A stretch of DNA of 64,000 nt from Scilla litardierei (Eukaryota > Streptophyta > Magnoliopsida > Asparagales > Asparagaceae): positions 359,265,486 to 359,329,485 of the forward strand of contig CM061142.1 in NCBI GenBank assembly GCA_030789695.1. The letters are read 5' to 3'. The notes under the pieces are model-generated. The model did no database searches and was not told the origin of the DNA. It saw only the letters and a program-made list of their open reading frames with translations. Every line of letters starts with the position of its first letter. The stretch's first letter is position 1. Of this stretch, positions 31,870-43,684 are shown one piece after another. The translations under genes and the position numbers were made by a program.

Positions 31870-32754
31870 TTTTGAAACTTCGGGTTGGTTTATCTTGATG
31901 TAATTGTTTGGATTTAAATTGCAATTTTGATTGGTTTAACTTGCAAACTATGGTTTACCTTGATTTAACATGTTGGTTTAACTTCATGTTGACGTATTTG
32001 TTTGGATTTAACTTGCAATTTTGATTGGTTTAACTTGCAAACTATGGTTTATCTTAATTTAACGGGTTAGTTTAACTTGCAATTTTGATGTATACATAAC
32101 AGGTTGGTTTAACTTGCAAAATCGAAGCTTTAAAACTGTGGTAATTTATGTGTACATCAAGATAAACCAAAGTTATATAAAGTTAGCACAAATGGTTTAA
32201 ATTTCAAAATTGAAGTTTTAAAATTGCAAGTTAACTTACATAACAGGTTGGTTTATCTTGATTACACAAATTGTGGGTTTTCTTGATGTATACATATATT
32301 GCAAGTTCTATAAAGTTAGCACAAATTGTTAAATTATGCAAGTTAATTTTGTTGATTCATTAGCACAAGTTGTTAAATTATGCAAGTTAACAAACATTTT
32401 CATTTTATGTGCATGTTCTCATTTATTCTTTTGAATCTTGTCCTGTTCTCATGCATGTTAACATGCACATACAGTGATGCAAGTTGTTAATAACAGGCAC
32501 AACTGGCCAAGTGATGCAAGTTGTTAATAACAGGCACAACTGGCCATGTTATTATGCAAGTTACTATATTATACAATGCTATATTCTGCAAGTTAACGAC
32601 CTATGTATTATGAAAGATAATTTATGCAAGTTAACCGATCGAAGATAACTTGGCCAATGATATATTATGCAAGTTAACGATCTATATATTATGCAAGTTA
32701 ATTTCTATCAAAGCACATCTCATATATTATGCAAGTTAACTTTGTTTGCCATCG
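31870..32754. repeat. Degenerate short tandem repeats (GCAAGTTAAC-type)
   Basis: Many copies of TTTAACTTGCAA / TTGCAAGTTAA words, often with ATTATGCAAGTTAAC (32590-32740). One 48-bp-scale unit (GATGCAAGTTGTTAATAACAGGC) is doubled at about 32475-32540. No coding content. Confidence 0.75.
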
Positions 32755-32759
32755 CCATG

Positions 32760-33719
32760 TGTTTCAGAGTGTTTTCTCACTACAAAAGCGTTGACCGTGG
32801 ACTACCCGGTCAACGTGGTCAAGGGGCCGACTTGGGTTCCTCGGGTGTGTCAAGTCTGTGCCGACGCGGATGACGTGGAGCACGTCGGCTGGTCCGGATC
32901 TGGATCCTCGGACACGAGGGGGGCGAGGGGAAGCATCAGCCCGATGTGAGACGCTCGGTCTCGGACAGTCGGACGACGAGGGGTAGCCTCGGCGCCTCAT
33001 GAGCGGAGGGGAAGCCTCGGCTCGGACGGGCGTGCTCGGCCTCGGTCGGTCGGACGACGAGGGGTAGCCTCGATCGTCTTGCTTGATACGTGGCCGGCGT
33101 GGGGCGGAGGGGAAGCCTCGACCCATGGATCTGACGTCCTCCTGCGCAGACGAGAGCACTTGTCAGGGGGGCCGGACCTTGGTTCCGGCCAAATCCCCTC
33201 CGATGCCTAAGTCAGACGATGATCTGAAAGAGGAGGCTCGGCGGAGACGGTTCGACTCGAGAGGAGGTCGGAACGACATCTACCGGTGCGAGCGGGGGAG
33301 GAAGGAGAAGAAATGGGGGAACTAGGTCGTTGATGGAGTACCTTAGGTTTTAGTTACCTCAGATGCGGTCCCTTGTCCAGTCGTCCTTCTAGCCCTTTTA
33401 TAGACCTCCCGTCGTGACTGCCCACGACTCACGTCCCTCATCCGCCCCCAATCGTGCCCCCTCAATCCACCCCCCCTTCGCTGCTTCCTGCGCCATCCCC
33501 GCACCTCCCCATAACGGTCGTTAAGTGGTAACGGGCCTGGCGGAACGGTTATCGCTGGAGTGGGCGAGTGACTTGCGCGTTATCAGGGCCGGGTCGGATC
33601 GATATTCGGGGGTCCTCCTAGGGCCTTGTCGGGCGGGCCTGATCGCGTAGATGGGATTCGGATCGGCAGTCGGGTTCCTGGGCTCGTGTCTTTCGGGCTT
33701 CGGCCAAATGGGTGTAACA
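32760..33719 (-). repeat. 3' LTR of G
   Basis: Element-strand start TGTTACACCC at 33719 and end TGAAACA at 32760. It is nearly the same as 40318-41295, which is 18 bp longer owing to small indels (for example near 40425-40445). A TATAAAAGG box lies at 33394-33402 on the minus strand. ORFs inside repeat in both LTRs and are not supported as genes. Confidence 0.93.
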
Positions 33720-33733
33720 ATTGCCCCCATTAG
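33720..33733 (-). promoter_or_regulatory. Polypurine tract of G
   Basis: On the minus strand CTAATGGGGGCAAT abuts the 3' LTR, the place and composition expected of the plus-strand primer. Confidence 0.5.
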
Positions 33734-34028
33734 TCGGTCGATCGGCCTCGGCCAGTTCGGCTCGGCCGATGTGACTTCCGCCGACTTTGACAGGCTCGTC
33801 AGTCGATGCCGACTCATTTATTGGTCGTCATCATGAGTTGGTCCGTTCGATACTTTTAAGGCGCGGGTTCCGAAGCGCCGTCGGTCCTCTGATGCTGCCA
33901 CGTGTAGCTGTGGGTTTATCCCCACTGCTCGCAAGACCGTCTTAGGTAGAGAAGCCGGGTGGGTTGTGAGCTGCCATCCCGTCATTTTCTTCTTTGCGTT
34001 GATCTCGATCCTGCCCGAGCTCTGCCTC

Positions 34029-36165
34029 ATGTCGTCTTCCTCTGCCACTGGTTCGGGTCAGCCGGAGCGTGACGCCACTCCTGGCCTGGCGGGTAGTCTT
34101 CCTTCGGCGATTCGTCGGAACGGGGGTGAACTTTCAGGGGTGCCCCCAGAGGTCTTGTCGTGGCCTTCGTCGGTCTGTGCCACCACCATCGGGAGCATGC
34201 GCTCCGCCTACCTGCTTCCGCCTTACTCGGCTCGTGCTCCCGGGTCCGACGAGCGGATCTGCCTTCCCGGTCCCAACGAGGTTGGAATATACGAGAAGTG
34301 CTTCCGCTTCGGGCTTCGTTTCCCGCTCCACCCCTTTATCGTTGAGTTCCTTCAGGCCCACAACGTGGGCTTGTGCCAATTCTGCCCCAACACCGTCGGG
34401 CTCCTTGTCGGGTTCGTCGTCGTCTGCATGCTGAGGGGAGTGGCGCCCTCTCTCCGTCTCTTCGCCCAGTTCTACCGCCTGAGTCACCGTCAATCGGGGG
34501 CGTGGATTTACATCAGCGCCCGCCCGAAGATGACCCTGGTGCTGGGGTTGCCGAGCTCCCTGAAACGTTGGAAGGGGGAATATGTGTTTGTCACGTTCCC
34601 GTCAAGCGTACCTTTCCCGGTTCGGTGGGGAGCGGCCGGCGCGGTCATCCTCGATCTGGGTGAGCCGACTGCAGCCGAGCTGCAGACGGCGAAGGACCTG
34701 CTGGCGATTCCTGTGAGGGAGCGGACGATCGACGTCCTCTTTAGTAACCATAACTTGCGCAAGACGGTGTGGCCCTTGGGTAAGCTCTCCGAGTATTCGC
34801 CATTCGAGGTTGCTCGGGCTCTTCTCGGTCTCTTACTTTTTCTTTGGGTGCAGGTGGATTCCCTCTCGGTCCTTCTCCCACCAGCACTCACGTGCAGGCC
34901 CCAGATCCGGATCCGCGTAGGAGGGATCATGTGCTGGAGGTCCGGAAGAAGCAGCGGGCCGTGACTTCGACTGGAGGCTCCAAAAGGAAGAAGGGACCAT
35001 CCCCCTCTATCCCCTTGTTGGGGTCTTCCAAGATGGTCCGTGAGGGGGTCGAGGGGGTTGACGTCCCGCCGCCTGCCGGTCAGCTCCGACCTGCCCCCGT
35101 TGAGGTTGCCTAGCCGTGGGTTGGCCCTTCGCCTTTCCCGGGCGGTTCTCTCCCTGATGCCTACGATCGGTATCTAGGCGCGTTCCGCTCCAACCCAGGC
35201 GAGTTTCCTTCGTCGGGGGAAGGCCTTCTTCATCCACGCTTCCCGGTGGGGGAGAAGGAATCGGTGTTTTTGAGCTGCGGAGCTGCCGCATGAGTGGCCG
35301 AGAACAGTTGCCTCCTTCCTGATCAGGCTGTGCTGGATGGAGTTAGAGGTGACTGTTTGGCCACCTTCATGATTCAGGCCGGCCAACAGGTAGAGTGTTT
35401 CTGCTTATCCTCCCTCCCGCTGCTTTCGCCGTCTTATCTTTGTTGCCTTGGTGCAGTTGTCCTTGGTGGGTCTTTCGATGAGGCGCCAGTTTACGGCGCT
35501 TCCCAAGGCCAAGTCCGACGCCGGGTGAGATCTCGAGGTCCACGGTGATGAAGGAGAGGCAGGTCAGTTAGAGGAAGTGCGGGTCAAGTCCTTGGAGACC
35601 CGCGTTACTGAGCTGTCCTCTGCCTTGGAAGAGGCAGACCGGGAGAGAGCCTTGGCTCTGACTGCTAAGTCAGAGGCCGAGGCGCGGGTCGCCGAGCTTC
35701 TGGGAGATGCCGACGCATCCGGGGGGAGCCGACAAGATCCCTGTCTCCGTTGCTGCCCCCGAGGACCTGGAGCTCTCCGATCGTCTGGAGGCGGCGGAGG
35801 AGCAGGTGAGGGCTCTCCTTGCTCAACTCAGCGAAAGATCCCGGGAGATCGAGAAGGAGAGAGCGGAGCACCAACGCCAGATCGAGACCTTAGAGGCTCG
35901 GGTGCGCGGGCTTGAGGAGGTCAATCCATCCCGGATCGCCCAAGACGCCGTGGCTGAGTATGCCACCTCTTTCGTTGAGTCCGCCTTGGCTGAGGCGTTC
36001 GAGAAGGGCTTCACCCGGTGTCAATCCGAGATCCGGAAGAAGTTCCCACTCTCGGGAATCAACTTCGAGGATCTCCGGATGCACTCTGACGGCGAACGGA
36101 GTGTGGGGGGCGGCCCAAGTGGACAGCCCGCCTGTGACTCCACAGGTGCCCCTGGAGGTGAATGA
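34029..36165 (+). pseudogene. Antisense extra gene of G with two introns (gypsy-type transposon protein)
   Basis: It lies opposite to pol. Exon 1 (34029-34779) starts MSSSSATGSGQPERD and carries FRFGLRFPLHPFIVEFLQAH and NVGLCQFCPNTVGLLVGFVV. These match the plant 'putative gypsy type transposon' domain (PF04195-like). Intron 1 (34780-34853, GTAAGC...GTGCAG) restores the frame into GGFPLGPSPTS; intron 2 is 35390-35456 (GTAGAG...GTGCAG). Exon 3 is a coiled coil (VKSLETRVTELSSALEEAD, then LEAAEEQVRALLAQLSERSR). Damage: stops at 35111, 35291 and 35526 and a frameshift near 35710. Function unknown. Antisense ORFs in this place are known from some Tat-group elements such as Grande. Confidence 0.75.
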
Positions 36166-36271
36166 GGGAGGGGAATGCCCCTCGGCCTCCTCGTGCGTCT
36201 CTCTGTACATATTTTTGTTTATCTAGAAAGGAACGAACTTAAATAAATTTATTTCGTAAAAAACAATACAT

Positions 36272-37999
36272 TTATTGAAAGTACTTGCGTAAGTGTTCGG
36301 CATTCCAAGCATGAGTGAGAATCCTCCCCTCCATATTGGCTAGACGGTAGGTTGCAGGTCCGAGGACCTCGATGACTTTGTAGGGTCCCTCCCACTTAGC
36401 CGCGAGCTTCCCTTTGCGAGCAGTATCCGGGTTGAAGCCAGCTTTCCGGAGGACCAGGTCCCCAAGGTGGAAGCTTCTTCCCCTGACCCGAGTATTGTAG
36501 TATCGGGCCACCTTCTGCTTCTGGCGGATGATGGTGGCCAGGGCTTGCTCCCGCCGCTCGCCGAGGAGCTCCAGACCGAGCTCCAGACCTTACGAGTTCC
36601 TGTCCTCGTCGAAGCATTTGAGGCGGAGAGATTCTTCACCCAATTCGACCGGCACCACTGCCTCGGCCCCGTAGGCAAGCATGAATGGGGTTTCGCCGGT
36701 GGCCTCCTTGTGGGTCGTCCGGTATGACCAGAGTATCCCGGGGAGCTCTTCTGGCCAGTTTCCTTCAACGTCCTTCACTTTCTTTCGGAGGGGCTCTATG
36801 ATGCATTTGTTGGCTGCTTCCGCCATTCCGTTGGTCTGGGGGTGCGCCACAGAGGCGAAGAGAAGCTTGATCCCCCATTCCGCGCAAAAGTCTTTGAACC
36901 CCGCAGAGTCGAACTGTTTCCCGTTGTCTGTGACGATGGCTCGTGGCACTCCGAATTTGGAGATGATGGAATTCCATACGAAGCTTTTCGCCTTCTTCCA
37001 AGTGATGGTGGCCAATGGTTCAGCCTCGATCCACTTGGTAAAGTAGTCCACCGCCACAATCAGATACTTCCGCTGCCCCTTGCCCGACTTAAATGGTCCG
37101 AGGATGTCGAGCCCCCATGTCGCAAAGGGGATGGGACTCACGATAGGGATGAGCTCCGACGGGGGAGTTGAGGTGTGGTTGGCATACCTCTGACATTCTT
37201 GGCACTTTTGGACGTAGTTTGTTGCGTCTTGGACCAGGGTCGGCCAGTAGTATCCCTGCCTCAAGATCTTCTGTGCGACCATCTTGCCCCCGTGGTGATT
37301 CCCGCAGATCCCTTCGTGAACCTCCCGTAGGACGTAGTCGGCTTCCTGCGGTCCGATGCATTTCAGGTATGGGAGGACATCCGCCTTCGTCCAGCGTCTC
37401 CGGTAGAGCGTCCCTTCATGGATCACGTATCGGAGCGCCTTCCTCTCCAGGGTCCGACGCTCGTCCCAGTCCGTCGGCACCTCCCCATGAGTGAGGTACC
37501 GTATGATCGGGTCCATCCAAGTGGGGTCTTGGTCGATCACCATCACCTCCCGCTCTTCCGTGCTGGGGGACTGCAGGTTCTCCACGTAGATGGTGCGGCC
37601 CAGCTCCTTAGACGAGGACGAGGCTAGCTTCGACAACACGTCCGCCCGCGTGTTCTCCGATCGTGGGAGATGCAAGACTTCCACGTTTTTGAACCTGGAC
37701 AGCGCCGCTTTGGCGACGGCGAGATACCTCTGCATCGCTTCCTCCCGCGCCTCGTAACTTCCCAGAAGCTGGTTGACAATGAGCTTCGAGTCGCTGAGGA
37801 GGCGCACGGACTCGGTCCCGAGCTCCAGGGCCAGCCTCAGGCCGTTGATCACCGTTTCGTACTCCGCCACGTTGTTGGTGGCCGGGAACTCGAATCGTAA
37901 CGCGTATTCCATGATGTTCCCTTTCGGAGATCGGATCGCGATCCCAGCCCCGCCTCCTGACTGTGTGGCCGATCCGTCCACATGGACTATCCATGCTCA
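36272..37999 (-). pseudogene. pol: Element G RNase H and integrase (one internal stop)
   Basis: Begins AWIVHVDGSATQSGGGAGIA just after a TGA (37997-37999). The extra RNase H domain covers NNVAEYETVINGLRLALELG and VRLLSDSKLIVNQL. Integrase has the HHCC finger (EVHEGICGNHHGGKMV, QKCQECQRYA) and the catalytic core with WGLDILGPF, AIVTDNGKQF and QTNGMAEAANK. A TAA at 36590-36592 follows CFDEDRNS. The same frame then continues GLELGLELLGERREQ into the C-terminal domain (WEGPYKVIEVLGPATYRL, AEHLRKYFQ at 36272). Only these stops separate it from an intact protein that would join cDNA to host DNA. Confidence 0.92.
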
Positions 38000-40260
38000 T
38001 GGGACTCCTGACGGGAGGTGGTCAGTCGAAAGAAAAGACAAGGGCTGGGCAATTACCGTTGCTGGGCCTTCTTCCTCCGGGGGGTGTTCTCCTTCCGTTG
38101 TGCATTTGGCGATGAAGTCGGCCAAGGCCTGCCCTTTGATGGCCATGCGCGGTTTGAATCGGAGGTCGAACTCGCTCAATTCCACCCCCAGTTTAGCATC
38201 CTTCCCATTCGATCGAATCTCTTGAGATTCTGCTCCAGTTGTGAGTCGGTCAAGACCAGTATGGTGTGGGCTTGGAAATAGGGCCTGAGCCTTCGCGCTG
38301 AGAGAACGAGGGCGTACGCCAGTTTCTCCATGGGTGAGTACCGCACCTCCGCCCCCTTCAAGATCTGTCTCGTGTAGTACACCGGCCACTGCACCCCGCC
38401 GTATTCCCTGATCAGCACCGAGCTCACTGCTTCCTCCACGCTCACCAGGTAAAGGCTTAGCGACTCCCCTTCTCGTGGTTTGGACAGGAGAGGTGGGCTG
38501 CGGAGGTACTCCTTGAGATCCACAAACGCCCTGGAGCAGTCTTCGTCCCATAGTATCGCCTTCCGGTTGTCTGACGGTTTCGCGATCGCTTTCCTCAGAA
38601 CTTTGAAGAAGGGGAGTGATCTTTCCGTCGATTTGGATAGGAATCGCCCCAAGGCTGCGATGTGCCCATTCAGCCTCTGCAGTTCTTTAATCGTCGTCGG
38701 CTCCCGCATGTTGATCAGTGCCTCGATCTTGTCAGGATTAGCTTCAATGCCACGGTTAGTTATCATAAATCCCAAGAATTTTCCAGATCTTACCCCGAAT
38801 GTGCACTTTGTGGGGTTGAGACGAATGTTGTGTCGTCGCAACTGCTCGAAGGTTTCACGAAGTTCGACGATATGGTCCTCCGGCTTTCTCGACTTGACAA
38901 GCATGTCGTCGACGTAGACCTCTAGGTTCCTCCCGATCTGGGAGTAGAAAACCTTGTTGACCATTCTCTGGTAGGTGGCCCCTGCATTCTTCAAGCCAAA
39001 GGGCATCTTCTTGTAGCAGTATGTTCCCCGGTCAGTCGTGAAGGCTGTCATCTCTTCGTCCCGGGGATCCATCTGGACTTGATTGTACCCCGAGTAGGCG
39101 TCCATGAATCTAAGCATCTCGTACCCCGAGGCGTTGTCCACAAGGTGGTCGATGCGCGGTAGGGGGTAGCTGTCCTTGGGACAGGCTTTGTTGAGGTCAC
39201 TGAAGTCCACGCACATTCGCCACTTCCCGTTGGGTTTCCTGACCATCACCACGTTCGATAGCCACTCCGGGTACCAGACCTCTCGTATGAAGCCAGCGTC
39301 GAGGAGACGCTCTACTTCCTCGGAGGCCGCCTTCATCTTCTCGCCACCCAGGTTCCGCTTCTTCTGCCTGACCGGCTTGAAGTTGGGGTCGGCGTTGATC
39401 TGGTGGACGATCACCTGGGGATCTACGCCGGGCATGTCCTCTGGTGACCAAGCAAAGACGTCCAGGTTTGCCTCCAGGCACTCGACCAGTTGGCTCCTCA
39501 GGTCATGGCTTAGCCCTCTCCTGATTGAGACGAACCTGCCCTCGACGTCCGTGACCGGGATCTGCTCTTGTTCCTCCGCAGGGGTGGGTCTCGGCCCGCC
39601 CCTTAAGTCGAGCGCGACCATCCGGTCGACTAGACGATCTTCGGGCCCTTCCTCCTCCAGTTGGTAGCAGGTATTCGGTCTCCCCGCATCACCTTCGACC
39701 TGCCCCATCCCACTGGGCTTTCGGAACTTGATAGTCTGATGGAGGGTCGAGACAACTGCGCTGATGGCGTTGAGAAGAGGTCGGCCGATGATTCCGTTGT
39801 ACTCCGACCTGATCCCTAGCACGATGAACTCTACCGCCAGGGTCACCGAGTCTGGTGGGCCTCTGAGTGTCACCGGGAGATGGATCGTGCCGATGATGGG
39901 GGTGGAATGACCCGTGAACCCTACCACGGGACCCGAGTGGGGTTGCAAGTCTTCCTTCCGCCGCCCCATCTTCTCCAGGGTTGACATGAAGAGGACGTCG
40001 CATGAGCTGCTGGTGTCGACGAGCAGCCACCGTACCATGGTTGTGTCGATGATCACCGACACCACCAAAGCCATGTCCGATCTGCGCGCTGCCACAGTCG
40101 TGCTCGACCTCCCGACCGGTAGGGCCGGGGAGGGTTTCTTGGCCCTGTCCTCACGATCCTCATCGCGTTTGGCCCGGGCCCACTCTTGCCAACGATGGCA
40201 GGCCCTGTCGCTTTGCGTCTGGGCCTTGCTTTCTCTTCGACGTGATGGGTGAAGCCGTGT
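37997..40260 (-). pseudogene. pol: Element G protease and reverse transcriptase (one frameshift)
   Basis: Protease reads WLLVDTSSSCDVLFMSTLEK, with D-T-S where retropepsins have D-T-G; then GIIGRPLLNAI. RT includes VRKPNGKWRMCVDFSDLNKA, MPFGLKNAGATYQRMVNK and the active site VYVDDMLVKS near 38888-38920. RNase H follows (SLYLVSVEEAVSSVLIREY, FQAHTILVLTDSQLEQNL). At a G5 run (38185-38189 on the plus strand) the frame slips by one base: RMLNWGWN ends, while GVELSEFDLRFKPRMAIKG continues in another frame to the TGA at 37997. The technical start at 40338 lies in the LTR; the real N-terminus would be gag, which is absent. Confidence 0.9.
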
Positions 40261-40298
40261 CATTGCTGGTGTGGTTTGTTTTTCGTGGGACAGTTCAT

Positions 40299-40315
40299 TC
40301 CCACAGACGGCGCCA
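40299..40315 (-). promoter_or_regulatory. Primer-binding site of G
   Basis: TGGCGCCGTCTGTGGGA on the minus strand, two bases inside the 5' LTR. It is a common Tat-group site and I believe it matches tRNA-Arg. Confidence 0.75.
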
Positions 40316-40317
40316 GA

Positions 40318-41295
40318 TGTTTCAGAGTGTTTTCTCACTACAAAAGCGTTGACAGTGGACTACCCGGTCAACGTGGTCAAGGGGCCGACTTGGGTCCCTC
40401 GGGTGTGTCGAGTCTGTGCCGACGCGACGTGAATCGGAGTTGTGGATGACGTGGAGCACGTCGGCTGGGCCGGATCTGGATCCTCGGCCACGAGGGGGGC
40501 GAGGGGAAGCCTCAGCCTGGTGTGAGACGCTCGGCCTCGGACAGTCGGATGACGAGGGGTAGCCTCGGCGCCTCGTGAGCGGAGGGGAAGCCTCGGCTCG
40601 GACGGACGTGCTCAGCCTCGGTCGGTCGGACGACGAGGGGTAGCCTCGGTCGTCTTGCTTGATACGTGGCCGGCGTGGGGCGGAGGGGAAGCCTCGGCCC
40701 GTGGATCTGACGTCCTCCTGCGCAGATGAGAGCACTTGTCAGGGGGGCCGGACCTTGGTTCCGGCTAAATCCCCTCCGATGCCTAAGTCAGACGATGATC
40801 TGAAAGAGGAGGCTCGGCGGAGACGGTTCGAATCGAGAGGAGGTCGGAACGACGTCTACCGGCGCAAGCGGGGGAGGAAGGAGAAGAAATGGGGGAACTA
40901 GGTCGTTGATGGAGTACCTTAGGTTTTAGTTACCTCAGATGCGGTCCCTTGTCCAGTCGTCCTTCTAGCCCTTTTATAGACCTCCCGTCGTGACTGCCCA
41001 CGACTCACGTCCCTCGTCCGCCCCCAATCGTGCCCCTCAATCCGCCCCCCCTTCACCACTTCCTGCGCCATCCCCGCACCTCCCCATAATGGCTGTTAAG
41101 TGGTAACGGGCCTGGGGGAACGGTTATCGCTGGAGTGGGCGAGTGACTTACGCGTTATCAGGGCCGGGTCGGATCGATATTCGGGGGTCCTCCATAGGGC
41201 CTTGTCGGGCGGGCATGATCCCGCAGATGGGCTTCGGATCGGCAGTCGGGTTCCTGGGCTCGTGTCTTTCGGGCTTCGGCCAAATAGGCGTAACA
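40318..41295 (-). repeat. 5' LTR of G
   Basis: Second copy of the G LTR, with TATAAAAGG at 40970-40978 on the minus strand. Followed by the CCATG duplication. Confidence 0.93.
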
Positions 41296-41300
41296 CCATG

Positions 41301-41839
41301 TGTTAAGAATACTTAAGCACTGGCCAGAGTAAAGGAATGCATCATGTTGAAGTTTGGGTTGTACGTGTTACGGCCAGATGATAATAATATGAACACGCAG
41401 AAGCTCAAATAAGCTGTACTGTTTGTATATAGGATAATCATCTATCAGAAAAGCATAATCTTAGTTGTGAAGATCAATGTGATAGTATGTTAATGTCATG
41501 TATATGTATGTAGATACCTGGAAGTTGGAAATGCAAAAAAAAAATGAAGCAAATTCTATATTGGATAACTTCTCAAATATGAGTTTAAGTGCAAATTCTG
41601 TGCAAATTCTTGGTTTGGATTATGTATTTTTGTGCAAATTCTATATTTTTTGTTTGGATTTTGTATATATATTTTGGATTGTGTATTTTTTGAGTATAAC
41701 TTTTCAAATATGAGTGTAACTGCAAATTCTATTCAAAATTGAGTGTAACTTCTATAAGCTTGCTGTTTTTTCTATTGCATTTGCATATAAGATTTCTTAT
41801 ATTCATGGTAATAATTGTATCCGCACTTGAAACCATGTG
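41301..41839 (+). other. Helitron interior between G and H
   Basis: AT-rich DNA with repeated GCAAATTCT(A/G)T words (about 41580-41730). The small ORF at 41498-41713 is made of these words and is not supported as a gene. Confidence 0.4.
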
Positions 41840-42239
41840 TATCATGTTGAGTATTGGACTTCTCCCTACTTGGTGTTAATGATAAGCAAACATAAATACT
41901 TGTGATTAATCCCCTATTTTGCAGTTAATCCATTGCCTAAGCTAATTATGAAGATCTACTTGCAATGGATGACACTCAAAGCTCATTGAAAGCAAATGAA
42001 ATAGATTGGATGATCGTAGATGATGATTGAAGATCCATGAAGACTTCAAGCTCATGCGTTGAATAGAAAAGAGTTTTCGTCAATTTAAATTTCTTACATC
42101 TCTTCTAGTATGTAGCTTAGAAGTAGAACATTGTTGGAGCACACACACACATTGTCATTTCAGTCTTAGAACATCATTTGTTCATTCGTCCTTAGACTCC
42201 AATTCATTTCTTTATTGATTGTGCTTGTATTGTTTATAA

Positions 42240-42895
42240 CTGTCGACTGCTGAACATTTTACAGTCGCATGTCACAAAAACAGTCGACTGTGTTTTGTTC
42301 TACAGTCGCCTGTTATACACAAGCTCTAACAGTCTAGTTTTGGGCTTCTCTGTTTTAATTTCCACAGGTGACTCATGAACGATTGACAGGAGCCTATCCA
42401 AGTGACAGTCGACTGTGTTTTGTAAATCAGTCGCATGTCTGTCTTTTGACCAAAATCTATTGATCTGCCTTTTATGGCCAGTCGACTAATGTTGAGTTTA
42501 TAGTCGACTGTCCATTGGATCAATCGACTGTCAATGCTGCAGCAATCGTCTGTCTGTGAGCCAATTTGTTGACTCAGCTCTCTGGAAAATCTCAGGGTTT
42601 TGGCAGTCGTCTGTAGAAGGATTTACAGTCACATGTTCTGATTAACAGTCGACTGTTATCTCCTTATTAGTCATCTATCTTGTTCTCCCAGATGTTTTTC
42701 CAGCCTTCTTCTGTTTACCCATCTTCGACCAGTCGCCTGTAATAGGAAATACAGTCGCCTGTTGGTTTAACAGTCGACTGCCTATCCTTCATCAGTCGAC
42801 TGTTCACGTGGTAAGTTACCGTTATGAATTCTCACCTACTCTATCTGACTGTGCAGCATTCAACTGTGGTTTATTCAATAGTCGACTGTCGCGAG
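42240..42895. repeat. CAGTCGACTG-type palindrome array in the H LTR
   Basis: About twenty copies of CAGTCG(A/C/T)CTG and decayed forms, the same motif as in solo LTR E. A matching array is at about 52820-53450 in the 3' LTR. Confidence 0.9.
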
Positions 42896-42976
42896 CGCAG
42901 ATTCTATCCGTTGAGAGTTTTCTCACGGATTCCTAAAGGGTTTTTGCTAATTCTGTTTTGAGGATTTGAGAAAACC

Positions 42977-42984
42977 TATATAAG
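42977..42984 (+). promoter_or_regulatory. TATA box of H 5' LTR
   Basis: TATATAAG followed by GAGCATCTACTG, about 80 bp after the last palindrome of the array. The 3' LTR has a decayed TTTATAAG at the same place. Confidence 0.6.
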
Positions 42985-43659
42985 GAGCATCTACTGTTCC
43001 ATTGAGATGTTACTTATTCTATTGCAAAATCTTTCAAGCTTTCAATCTCAAGATCAAAGCTCTCAAATCCTAAAGCCCTAAGAATTCCAATCTTTGATCT
43101 CTTGCTCTCCAACCTAAAACAAAAGGTAACATCTTCTAGGTATTTGGTGCAATCAAAAGAAAGGGCTTTCCTCTCTTCCATGAGAGTCTTCAGCGCACAA
43201 CACACTTCTCCTTCAAGTTCTACTTCAAGGCATATGTGATTGTAAGTGTTGCTTTCATATTTCATAACATTCGTTATTTGAATTTGCTCTCGGGTTGTGA
43301 GAGTGGTTTTCTTGCTCCCAAGTTGTGAGAGTCAAGGACAATCGATTGTATTTCGATTTCACTTGTAGGGTTGCTACAAGTGGGTTTTAAGGAAATCTCA
43401 AGTTAGGGTTCTAACTTAAGTATCCATAGGTATCCGGGTGGAAGGGACGTAGGATTACCGGAAACAAGTCGGGAAGTGACTTGGGTAATTCGAACCCTTG
43501 AAACATCCTTGTGGCTGCATTTGTTTCTCTTTGGGTTTAATTTTAATCCGCACTATATTGTTGGTTAGCATTTAAATTGGTGTAACTATCTTTTTAAATT
43601 GCATAAACACTATTCAACCCCCCTTCTAGTGTTTTCCCCATAGCCAGGGTCCTTACAAT

Positions 43660-43671
43660 TGGTATCAGAGG
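43660..43671 (+). promoter_or_regulatory. Primer-binding site of H (initiator tRNA-Met)
   Basis: TGGTATCAGAGG, two bases after the LTR. It matches the initiator-Met complement except for the last base. Confidence 0.88.
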
Positions 43672-43684
43672 CAAGGTTATAGCT

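Larger units (their letters stand above)
32760..41295 (-). mobile_element. Element G: Tat-like Ty3/gypsy element lacking gag
   Basis: An 8.5-kb minus-strand element with LTRs 32760-33719 and 40318-41295. The target duplication CCATG (32755-32759 and 41296-41300) is perfect. From the 5' side it has a primer site, protease, RT/RNase H, an extra RNase H and integrase. An oppositely oriented extra gene then lies next to the 3' LTR. A gag gene is missing: the pol frame starts almost at the primer site. Pol carries only one frameshift and two stops, so it is fairly young. Confidence 0.93.
41845..43657 (+). repeat. 5' LTR of H
   Basis: TGTTGAGTATTGG to GGGTCCTTACA, 1813 bp. Carries the CAGTCGACTG array (42240-42895) upstream of a TATATAAG box at 42977-42984. 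The 3' copy is 1787 bp and differs by scattered substitutions and small indels, including a deletion in the array near 53320. Confidence 0.95.

Noticed and set aside
38480..39667. Plus-strand ORFs opposite the RT of G
   Set aside because: Antisense shadows of a clear RT frame, unlike the spliced antisense gene at 34029-36165, which lies outside pol.
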